From NCBI GenBank assembly GCA_910588225.1, contig CAJUQT010000009.1:22881-86880 (forward strand): 64,000 nucleotides of DNA, in the 5' to 3' direction. The notes beneath the pieces are model-generated. The model made no database searches and was not told where the DNA came from. It was given only the letters and a program-made list of their open reading frames with translations. Numbering within the stretch: position 1 is the stretch's first letter; every line of letters begins with the position of its first letter. This document shows, piece by piece, positions 9,134-16,113 of the stretch. This DNA is from an uncultured Acetatifactor sp. (GTDB taxonomy: Bacteria > Bacillota > Clostridia > Lachnospirales > Lachnospiraceae). Made by a program: the position numbers and the translations under genes.

Positions 9134-9919
9134 GTGGAGAACAGAAGACAGGAAGAAGGAATCAATGTACCGGAGGATGTGAAGGTGAAGTCTCTGTATA
9201 AGGCAGTTCGTCTGCTGTTCTATTTTACGGAGGAGGACAGGGAGCTGGGGATTACGGAGCTGGCCCAGAAAAGCGGACTGCTGAAGAGTTCGATTCACAA
9301 TATGCTTTCCACCTATGAGGCCTGCGGCCTGGTGAAACGTAATCCGAATACCAATAAGTACTGTCTGGGGGTGCGGGTTTTGGAGCTGAGCAATCAGTTT
9401 TATCGAAATAACGATATACGGCAGATTGCCAGGCCGCATATGAATGAAATTGCCAATCTGACAGGAGAGATTGTATATCTGGCGGTGCTGAACGGGACGG
9501 AAGTCATTTATCTGGACGGTGCTTTCCCGGATTACTCCACCGGAGGAAGGAATATGACAGGGCTGAAGGCACCGCTTTACTGTACCGGGATTGGCAAGGC
9601 GCTGCTGGCTTATGCCGGGCCTGAAAAGGTGGATGAGGTTATCGGCGAGGGGCTGTATTCCTTTACGAAGGATACCATCACCGACGGAGAGAAGCTGAAG
9701 GAAGAACTGGCTGTTGTGCGGGAGAGAGGATATTCCACTGACAATATGGAACATGAATATGGAATCAAATGCGTGGCAATTCCCATCCGGAACGGCGAGG
9801 ATCAGGTGGTGGCAGCCTGCAGTGTGACGGGGCCTTCTCCAAGGTTTACGGAGAAGCGGATAGCCGAGCTGGCGGAGATTCTGAAAAAACATGCGGTGGA
9901 GCTGAAAAAGATGCTTTGA
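9134..9919 (+). CDS. IclR family transcriptional regulator
   Basis: The protein has 261 residues. The N-terminal winged helix-turn-helix spans about residues 16-80, with DRELGITELAQKSGLLKSSIHNMLSTYEACGLV as its DNA-reading part; the C-terminal IclR effector domain contains GKALLAYAGPEKVDEV and RGYSTDNMEHEYGIKCVAIPI. IclR proteins normally bind small sugar acids or aromatic acids and often repress the neighbouring catabolic operon. Here the next gene is an aldolase with a strong promoter and a large palindrome, so local control of the glycan locus is likely. Start is GTG 9134 after AGAAAGAGGGGG. An intrinsic terminator at 9951 ends its transcript. Ligand unknown. Confidence 0.9.
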   Translation: MENRRQEEGINVPEDVKVKSLYKAVRLLFYFTEEDRELGITELAQKSGLLKSSIHNMLSTYEACGLVKRNPNTNKYCLGVRVLELSNQFYRNNDIRQIARPHMNEIANLTGEIVYLAVLNGTEVIYLDGAFPDYSTGGRNMTGLKAPLYCTGIGKALLAYAGPEKVDEVIGEGLYSFTKDTITDGEKLKEELAVVRERGYSTDNMEHEYGIKCVAIPIRNGEDQVVAACSVTGPSPRFTEKRIAELAEILKKHAVELKKML

Positions 9920-9950
9920 AGGTGTGAAAGAAAAATAGAAGAACAATCTC

Positions 9951-10022
9951 AAAGAGTAAATGCGTTTTGAACATTATGCACATTACAAGTGCTGAATTTC
10001 AAAATGTATTTGCTCTTTTTTT
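9951..10022 (+). terminator. Intrinsic terminator after the IclR gene
   Basis: AAAGAGTAAATGCGTTTTGAA at 9951-9971 pairs imperfectly with the segment 9998-10018 (ending in TTTGCTCTTT); an inner GCAC/GTGC stem lies in the loop, and a run of T follows. It separates the regulator transcript from the aldolase promoter. The gap 9920-10232 therefore holds this terminator, a promoter and an operator. Confidence 0.75.
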
Positions 10023-10074
10023 ATCTGTCAAAAGAGAGAAATAAAAAAAATTGACAAATTCAGTATAAACTTTG

Positions 10075-10103
10075 TTGACAATGATGTTGAATAGAGATAT
10101 AAT
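10075..10103 (+). promoter_or_regulatory. Consensus sigma-A promoter of the glycan operon
   Basis: A perfect TTGACA at 10075-10080 and a perfect TATAAT at 10098-10103 are spaced by exactly 17 bases. This drives the aldolase gene and probably everything to 20296. A promoter this close to consensus usually requires repression, which fits the palindrome that starts seven bases downstream. Confidence 0.88.
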
Positions 10104-10104
10104 G

Positions 10105-10150
10105 TACATGTCATTAATAATGAATGTAGTTCATTATTAATGAAAATGTA
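10105..10150. promoter_or_regulatory. Large palindromic operator overlapping the transcription start
   Basis: TCATTAATAATGAA (10111-10124) and TTCATTATTAATGA (10130-10143) are perfect 14-base inverted arms around TGTAG. An outer TACAT (10105-10109) and ATGTA (10146-10150) extend the symmetry. It begins just after the -10 box, the position of a repressor site that blocks RNA polymerase. The neighbouring IclR protein is the obvious candidate ligand; that assignment is inference. The transcript would also carry it as a stem-loop. Confidence 0.75.
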
Positions 10151-10232
10151 TTCGAAGAGGCTCTGCTAGATTGGATGGAGTCCGCAGAACCACATTTAGA
10201 ATTGTCCTGCAGACTTTGAGAAAGGGGAAGCT

Positions 10233-11156
10233 ATGGATATAAAGAAATTTCCGGGAGGGGTCTGGCCGGTGATGCTGACGCCGTTTCGGCCGGATGGCAA
10301 AGTAGATTATAAAGGTTTGGAAAAACTGACTGACTGGTACATAGAAAAAGGAAGCAGCGGACTGTTTGCGGTATGCCAGTCCAGCGAGATGTTCTTCCTG
10401 GAAAGGGAAGAAAGACTGGAAATAGCCCGGGCGGTGGTGGAATATGCGGCTGGCCGTGTCCCTGTGATTGCCTGCGGCAACATTGGGGCCAGGGAGTCTG
10501 AAAGAATTGAAGAGACGAATCAAATGGCGGAGACAGGCGTGGACGCCGTGATATTGGTTACGAACAGTTTCGCTGCGGCAGAGGAATGTGACACGGTATG
10601 GATGGCGCGCTGTGAGAGCTTTCTGAAGGAAATCAGAGAAGATATTCCTCTGGGATTCTATGAATGTCCCTATCCTTATAAGAGACTGATCTCTCTGGAT
10701 AATCTGAAAAAATGTGCCGGAACAGAGAGATTTTATTTTCTGAAGGATACCTGCTGTGATTTGAAGCTGCTGAAAAAGAGGCTGGCCGCAGTGAAAGATA
10801 CGAATCTGAAAGTTTACAATGCCAACAGCGCCACACTTTTGGATTCACTTTTATGCGGGGTGCATGGTTTCAGCGGCGTCATGGCAAATTTCCATGCGGA
10901 CTTGTACGCGTATCTATGCAGTCATGCGGAGGACGAAGGGATTCGCCTGCTTCAGGATTACCTGACTGTGGCTGCCTGGGCGGAATGCAAATATTATCCC
11001 ATGAATGCGAAATACTATCTTCAGAAATGTGAGAAGCTTCCCATTGAGGTGTATTGCAGGAAACTGGACGGTAAAGAAATGAATGATACGCTGAGAAGTG
11101 AAATGGAAATGTTCTGTGAACTGACCGCAATGATAAAAGGGCGTTATGGACTGTAA
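10233..11156 (+). CDS. DapA/NanA superfamily aldolase with divergent active site
   Basis: A TIM-barrel protein of 307 residues in the dihydrodipicolinate synthase / N-acetylneuraminate lyase superfamily, which cleaves or forms 2-keto acids through a lysine imine. The imine lysine is K171 in FLKDTC and the nearby catalytic tyrosine is Y143 in FYECPYPYK. Other family motifs differ: the usual GTTGES loop reads CQSSEMFF, and the PYY segment that supplies a second tyrosine reads TNSFAAAEE. True DapA and NanA activity is therefore doubtful; a retro-aldol on a sugar-derived keto acid is the best guess. It is the first gene of the operon, before the importer. Start ATG 10233 follows AAAGGGG. Confidence 0.8.
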   Translation: MDIKKFPGGVWPVMLTPFRPDGKVDYKGLEKLTDWYIEKGSSGLFAVCQSSEMFFLEREERLEIARAVVEYAAGRVPVIACGNIGARESERIEETNQMAETGVDAVILVTNSFAAAEECDTVWMARCESFLKEIREDIPLGFYECPYPYKRLISLDNLKKCAGTERFYFLKDTCCDLKLLKKRLAAVKDTNLKVYNANSATLLDSLLCGVHGFSGVMANFHADLYAYLCSHAEDEGIRLLQDYLTVAAWAECKYYPMNAKYYLQKCEKLPIEVYCRKLDGKEMNDTLRSEMEMFCELTAMIKGRYGL

Positions 11157-11185
11157 AAACGGAGTATAAATGGAGGGATTTCCGT

Positions 11186-12133
11186 ATGAAGAACAACCCA
11201 GGTACAGCATTAAAACCGTACAAAATGACAGGTAAGCAGAAATGGAAGCAGATTAAGCGGAATAAATATCTGTGGATTCTTATGATACTGCCGTTGGCAT
11301 ATTATATTATTTTCTGTTATGGACCCATGTATGGAGTATTGATTGCATTCAAAAATTACAAGATTATGGACGGCGTGTGGGGAAGTAAATGGGTGGGATT
11401 GAAATGGTTTGCGAAATTCCTGCCGGATCCTTATTTCTGGAAGCTGGTACGCAACACATTACTGTTGAATCTCTATGGACTTCTTTGGGGATTTCCCATT
11501 CCCATTATCCTGGCGCTGATGCTTAACGAAGTGACTCATTCCAAATTCAAGAGAGTGATTCAGAGCGTGAGTTATCTGCCGCATTTTATTTCTACAGTGG
11601 TTGTCTGCGGTATGGTGACCAACTTCCTGTCCCTGGACGGCATCATCAATCAGGTACTTGGAGCTCTGGGGTTCGAGAAGAAAGTATTCCTGATGTATCC
11701 GGAGTATTTCCGGACAATTTTTACAGCCACAGGTATCTGGCAGAGCTGTGGGTGGACTTCCATTATCTATCTGGCCTCGCTGACGGCAGTTGACCAGGAA
11801 ATTATTGAGGCGGCTATGATAGATGGAGCCAACAGATGGCACAGGATTCGGCATGTAACACTGCCGGCCATTGCGCCAACCATTTCCACCATGCTGATCA
11901 TGCAGCTGGGCAAGCTGATGACAATTGGATATGAGAAGATTATACTTCTGTATAACGGCTCCACCTATGAGACTGCAGACGTTATTTCCACCTATGTGTA
12001 CCGCAGAGGTATCCTGAAAGCGGATTACAGCTATTCCACGGCAGTGGGATTGTTCCAGTCTTTGGTAGGTCTGATCCTGCTGGTGGCATCGAATAAGATA
12101 TCGAAGAAGCTCAGTGATACCAGTCTCTGGTAA
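11186..12133 (+). CDS. CUT1 sugar ABC transporter permease, LplB type
   Basis: One of two inner-membrane permease subunits of a carbohydrate importer, 315 residues with about six membrane helices. The first is LWILMILPLAYYIIFCYGP, preceded by a basic cytosolic segment. The EAA loop that docks the ATPase reads EAAMIDGANRWHRIRHVTLP. The LplB/YtcP permease subfamily is typical of Firmicutes importers of complex plant or host oligosaccharides. ATG 11186 follows GGAGGG. No importer-type ATPase is encoded in the locus, so a shared MsmX-like ATPase from elsewhere must energise it (known for this subfamily, inferred here). Confidence 0.92.
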   Translation: MKNNPGTALKPYKMTGKQKWKQIKRNKYLWILMILPLAYYIIFCYGPMYGVLIAFKNYKIMDGVWGSKWVGLKWFAKFLPDPYFWKLVRNTLLLNLYGLLWGFPIPIILALMLNEVTHSKFKRVIQSVSYLPHFISTVVVCGMVTNFLSLDGIINQVLGALGFEKKVFLMYPEYFRTIFTATGIWQSCGWTSIIYLASLTAVDQEIIEAAMIDGANRWHRIRHVTLPAIAPTISTMLIMQLGKLMTIGYEKIILLYNGSTYETADVISTYVYRRGILKADYSYSTAVGLFQSLVGLILLVASNKISKKLSDTSLW

Positions 12134-12161
12134 TTGATCGTGGAAAGGCGTGGTGATTAAT

Positions 12162-13049
12162 ATGAAAAAGCAAAAAGTTGTGAGCAGGAAACCACAGAGT
12201 ACGGGGAGCAAGGTTTTTGATTGCATAAATTGTATCCTGCTGGCCATCATAGGTTTCATTATGTTCTATCCTATGTACTATGTGTTAATTGTCTCTGTCA
12301 GCTCGGCAGTGAACATTGCCCAGGGCAATATCGCCTTTTTGCCGAAGGGGATCAACTTTGCGGCCTACGAGCGTGTGTTTCATACGGCTACCATCTGGAC
12401 AGGCTATAAGAATACCCTTCTGTACACGGTGCTGGGCACGCTGATTAATGTGGCTCTCACGGCCATGTGCGCCTATCCGCTGTCCCGGAAGGATTTCTAT
12501 GGGAGAGGACCTTTGACTGTGTTCGTGACGCTGACCATGTTTATCAGTGGCGGCATGATTCCCCTGTACCTTGTGGTCAACAACCTCCATTTGCTGAACA
12601 CTATGTGGGCCGTACTGCTGCCCAGTGCCATCAGTACTTACAATATGATCGTAATGAGAACTTCTTTCAGTTCCATACCGGATTCCCTTGTGGAGTCGGC
12701 CTATCTGGACGGAGCAAATGATATCCAGATACTGGGGCGGATTGTACTGCCTCTGTCGAAGCCTATTATTGCCACCATGGTTCTGTTCTATGCAGTGAGT
12801 CACTGGAACAGTTATTTTCCGGCTTTGCTCTATTTAAATGACCAGAAGAAATATCCTGTTCAGGTCATTATGCGGAGTATCATTATAGAGGGAGATGTGG
12901 CGGCTGAGACCACAGGGAGCATCAATGTAATTGCCACCAATTACAAATATGCGGTTATCATCATATCGGTAATCCCCATTCTGATGGTATATCCGTTCCT
13001 TCAAAAGTATTTTACGAAGGGGGTTATGGTAGGAGCTGTGAAAGGGTGA
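12162..13049 (+). CDS. CUT1 sugar ABC transporter permease, YtcP type
   Basis: Second permease subunit, 295 residues from ATG 12162. Six helices are expected, beginning with CILLAIIGFIMFYPMYYVLIV; the EAA loop reads ESAYLDGANDIQILGRIVLP. It ends in PFLQKYFTKGVMVGAVKG, the standard C-terminus of this subfamily. In-frame GTG codons at 12150 and 12153 are alternative starts; ATG gives the usual basic N-terminus and has GGTGAT close upstream. It pairs with the permease encoded 28 bases before it and with the binding protein encoded after it. Confidence 0.92.
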   Translation: MKKQKVVSRKPQSTGSKVFDCINCILLAIIGFIMFYPMYYVLIVSVSSAVNIAQGNIAFLPKGINFAAYERVFHTATIWTGYKNTLLYTVLGTLINVALTAMCAYPLSRKDFYGRGPLTVFVTLTMFISGGMIPLYLVVNNLHLLNTMWAVLLPSAISTYNMIVMRTSFSSIPDSLVESAYLDGANDIQILGRIVLPLSKPIIATMVLFYAVSHWNSYFPALLYLNDQKKYPVQVIMRSIIIEGDVAAETTGSINVIATNYKYAVIIISVIPILMVYPFLQKYFTKGVMVGAVKG

Positions 13050-13097
13050 TTCATTATAAAGGTTATTATATCATTTCAAATCAAAAGGAGGATTTAA

Positions 13098-14804
13098 ATG
13101 AAGAAGAAAGCAATAATTCAGAAATTGGCCGCTATGGCCATGACGACAGTTCTGGCCGCGGCAACGCTGGCAGGCTGCGGAAATGACGGAGGAGAGAGTT
13201 CCTCGCAGGAAGCATCTGACACACAGGCAGATTCCGGTTCCTCCGCAGACGCGTCCGGAGCGTCTGCAGAGAGCGGAGGGGTACAAGACGATGAGCATCC
13301 TTCCTGGATTGTAGATGACCCTATTACGGTATCCGTCATGCTGTCGGACAACAGCCAGCAGCCCAAGAGACAGGATGCGCCCGCTCATGAGGAGATTTTC
13401 AAGAAGACCAACATCCAGCTGGAGTTTCAGATTGTGCCTGCCGCCAGCTATGAAGAGAAGCAGAGCGTGGTGCTGGGAACCAATAACTTCCCTGACATTA
13501 TTTATCTGCAGAACGGAACCAAGGATATCGTCACGTATGGTACATCCGGCATTTTCGAGCCGCTGATGCAGTATGTGAATGAGGAGACCATGCCTAACTT
13601 CTACAAATTCTGGGAGCAGTATCCGGACATGAAGAAATATTTGCTGGAAGGAGAGCTTTACGCATTCCCCGTTGTGGCGAGAGACGAGTCCGCTGCAGGC
13701 TTTGGCCCTGTAATCCGTATGGATCTCTTAGAGAAACATGACATTCCGACGCCCCAGACCTTTGACGAGCTTCTGGATGCGTTGGCAAAGCTCCATGAGA
13801 TTTACCCGGATACCATTCCCTGGACAGGAAGAAAAGGGACTCCTCAGTTGCTTGCAACCGCTTCCTATATGTTAGGATCCGGAATGGGCGGCAGAACCGA
13901 CGGTATGTATTATGATTTTGACGAGAAGAAGTACATCTTCGGGCCTGCTTCCGAGAATTTCAAGGAAGTGTTGAGGTATCTGAACAAAGCTTATGAGATG
14001 GGTGTGCTGGATCCCGAATTTGCCACGACCACTGACGAGCAGATGGATTCCAAGCTCAGCAGCGGAAAGTCCCTGTTCTATCTGGACAACAGCGGTTTTG
14101 GCGCAAACTATACGGCAAAGTTGAACCAGATTGAAGGTTATGAGGATGCCCGTTTCCAGGTATTGCCCATTCCCGAGAACAGTTTTGGTGACAGACGTGC
14201 AGTTGCCTATGCGGCTGATCTGCCCGGAAGATTCTATTCGATTAACGCGAAGGCGGAGAACAAGGAAGAGATCATCAAGCTGATCGATTGGTTGTATTCC
14301 AAAGAAGGTTCCGATATCACCAACTATGGTGTGGAGGGTGTATCCTTCGAATATGGGGAGGACGGGGAGCCTCATTTCATTGAAGAATATGTAATGCAGT
14401 TCAAAGGAGCGGAGCCGTCGGATTATTATGCAGTGTTTGCTGACCTGGGTATCACAAAGCTGGATTTCTGCTTCTGGGCAGGTAACACAAGGATGGGATC
14501 AGAGATTCAGAAGATGACGGGAAGCTGGACGGAGCTTACAGATGAATATTGGGAAATTATCAACAATGATCCCGCTTATGTACAGCCCCATATCAATCCT
14601 TCCCTGACGGAAGAAGAAGCGGAGACCGTGCAGGATATTCTGGCAGAGGTCAATACCATCCTGGAGCCTGAGTACAACAAGTACATCATGGGAACGGAAC
14701 CTATCGATAACTGGGACAACGTTATCAAGAAGTGTGAGGATGCCGGTGTCCGTCAGATTGAAGAGATTTATAATGCGGCGGAGGCAAGAGCCAACGCACA
14801 GTAA
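13098..14804 (+). CDS. Extracellular solute-binding lipoprotein of the sugar importer
   Basis: This is the 568-residue substrate receptor of the importer, anchored on the outer face of the membrane. The signal peptide ends in lipobox LAGC with lipidated C27, followed by a serine/acidic linker to about residue 65. The mature part is a large family-1-type binding protein, longer than simple sugar receptors (about 400-450 residues), as found with LplB/YtcP permeases and oligosaccharide ligands. Aromatic-rich stretches (NFYKFWEQYPDMKKY, FCFWAGNTRMGSE) are likely ligand contacts. AAGGAGG precedes ATG 13098. The ligand is unknown; the operon enzymes suggest a decorated oligosaccharide with rhamnose-like residues. 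Confidence 0.92.
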   Translation: MKKKAIIQKLAAMAMTTVLAAATLAGCGNDGGESSSQEASDTQADSGSSADASGASAESGGVQDDEHPSWIVDDPITVSVMLSDNSQQPKRQDAPAHEEIFKKTNIQLEFQIVPAASYEEKQSVVLGTNNFPDIIYLQNGTKDIVTYGTSGIFEPLMQYVNEETMPNFYKFWEQYPDMKKYLLEGELYAFPVVARDESAAGFGPVIRMDLLEKHDIPTPQTFDELLDALAKLHEIYPDTIPWTGRKGTPQLLATASYMLGSGMGGRTDGMYYDFDEKKYIFGPASENFKEVLRYLNKAYEMGVLDPEFATTTDEQMDSKLSSGKSLFYLDNSGFGANYTAKLNQIEGYEDARFQVLPIPENSFGDRRAVAYAADLPGRFYSINAKAENKEEIIKLIDWLYSKEGSDITNYGVEGVSFEYGEDGEPHFIEEYVMQFKGAEPSDYYAVFADLGITKLDFCFWAGNTRMGSEIQKMTGSWTELTDEYWEIINNDPAYVQPHINPSLTEEEAETVQDILAEVNTILEPEYNKYIMGTEPIDNWDNVIKKCEDAGVRQIEEIYNAAEARANAQ

Positions 14805-14846
14805 GTCGGCTGACTAAAGACTTTAAAAATGAAACTGAATTTCAGA

Positions 14847-14881
14847 CCCCGGCGGCAGGGATATCCTTTTGCCGGCCGGGG
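14847..14881 (+). other. GC-rich hairpin after the binding-protein gene
   Basis: CCCCGGCGGCA (14847-14857) pairs with TGCCGGCCGGGG (14870-14881) with one bulged base. No T run follows, so it is a poor terminator. A stable hairpin behind a binding-protein gene often protects the upstream message from 3' decay in sugar operons, which is a possible role here. Confidence 0.5.
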
Positions 14882-14888
14882 CCTTTGG

Positions 14889-15039
14889 CAATTGTCCCCC
14901 GGCAGTGGGCAAGGAGGTTTTATGACGGAACTTAAAACAGTCATAAAACGTCCATGCCCGGGAGAATTGGCAGATGCGGACTGTGCAGCTGCCAATTGTC
15001 CCCCGGCAGTGGGCAAGGGGTTTTATGACGGAACTTAAA
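14889..15039. repeat. Foldback repeat in A, inverted A, A order
   Basis: The 48 bases at 14889-14936 recur at 14993-15039 as a direct repeat that differs by a single deleted base (both start CAATTGTCCCCCGGCAGTGG). Between them, 14940-14973 is an imperfect inverted copy: GTTTTATGAC at 14917-14926 against GTCATAAAAC at 14940-14949, and GGGAGAATTGGCAG at about 14960-14973 against CTGCCAATTGTC at 14990-15001. The middle copy can pair with either flank, giving two exclusive stems. The second copy ends at the ribosome-binding site of the next gene. It carries no coding potential I can support. Confidence 0.75.
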
Positions 15040-15055
15040 TAGGAGGAACCTAAAA

Positions 15056-16081
15056 GTGAAAGTAAAAAATATGGTAAAAGAACTGATTGCAGGAGAGGAA
15101 AGAGCTTTTGACAGTGGTCATGCCTCCACGTTGGTACAGGCGGCGGACGGAACTGTCATTGCGGCCTGGTTCGGCGGCAGCTGGGAGAAGGCTCCGGATG
15201 TGGCCATCTGGCTGTCACGCAGAGTGAGCGGTAAATGGGAAACTCCGAGAGTCGTGGCAGATGTGAGAGGGGTGGCCACATGGAACCCTGTCCTTTTCCG
15301 GAAAGAAGACGGGACTGTTGTGCTGTTCTATAAAGTAGGTGAGAGTATTCCTGTCTGGAAGACCTGGTATGTGGAAAGTTACGATAACGGCGTTACCTTT
15401 TCGGAGCCGAAGGAACTGGTGCCCGGAGATGAACAGGGGGGCAGAGGACCTGTAAAGAATAAGCCCATCCGTCTTGCAGACGGGACAGTGTTGGCGCCGG
15501 CTTCCCTGGAAGGAGAATTGTGGGATGCGTTTGTGGATATTTCCCGGGATGATTGTGCCACATGGGAGATGAGCTCCCTGGTGCCGCTCAGACGTGCCGG
15601 TATTGATGTCCGTGCCATGAACCGCCCCTATGACAGACATCACATTTACGGAAAGGGTGTGATTCAGCCCACACTGTGGCAGGATGACGCAGGAGAGATA
15701 CACATGTTTCTGCGCAGTACGTCTTCGCGAATCTTCCGCAGTGATTCCACAGACGGGGGACACACCTGGTGTACGGCCTATGATACGGGACTGCCCAACA
15801 ATAACAGCGGGCTTGATCTGGTAAAGATGGGAAACGGAAATCTTGTACTGGTATATAATCCCAGAGAAAATTATCCCGGTATGTTTAAGGGTTCCCGGAC
15901 GCCGCTCTGCGTGGCTGTATCAAGGGATAACGGAGTGACTTTTGAGCATCTGGCGGACCTTGAAACCACCCAGGGGAATTTCTGTTATCCTTCTGTAATC
16001 TGCGGCGCCAGCCAGGAAATTATGATAACATATACCTGGGACAGACAGACCATTGCATATTGCCAGATGGAAATAGAATAA
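15056..16081 (+). CDS. Sialidase-like BNR propeller protein (COG4692-like), no signal peptide
   Basis: A predicted six-bladed propeller of 341 residues. The N-terminal block HASTLVQAADGTVIAAWFGGSWEKAPDVAIW is characteristic of the predicted neuraminidase family COG4692 (BNR_2). Asp-box-like repeats are visible: SYDNGVTF, SRDDCATW, STDGGHTW and SRDNGVTF. Family members may hydrolyse terminal sugars, but sialidase activity is not established for most. There is no signal peptide or anchor, so it should act in the cytosol on imported material. Start GTG 15056 follows AGGAGG, directly after the foldback repeat. Operon with the importer and GH106-like gene. Confidence 0.82.
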   Translation: MKVKNMVKELIAGEERAFDSGHASTLVQAADGTVIAAWFGGSWEKAPDVAIWLSRRVSGKWETPRVVADVRGVATWNPVLFRKEDGTVVLFYKVGESIPVWKTWYVESYDNGVTFSEPKELVPGDEQGGRGPVKNKPIRLADGTVLAPASLEGELWDAFVDISRDDCATWEMSSLVPLRRAGIDVRAMNRPYDRHHIYGKGVIQPTLWQDDAGEIHMFLRSTSSRIFRSDSTDGGHTWCTAYDTGLPNNNSGLDLVKMGNGNLVLVYNPRENYPGMFKGSRTPLCVAVSRDNGVTFEHLADLETTQGNFCYPSVICGASQEIMITYTWDRQTIAYCQMEIE

Positions 16082-16113
16082 AGAGTTTCTGAGGGATATT
16101 GGGAGTGACAGAC

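Noticed and set aside
14847..14881. Rho-independent terminator after the binding-protein gene
   Set aside because: The stem is strong but no T run follows, and the next gene has no promoter of its own that I can see.
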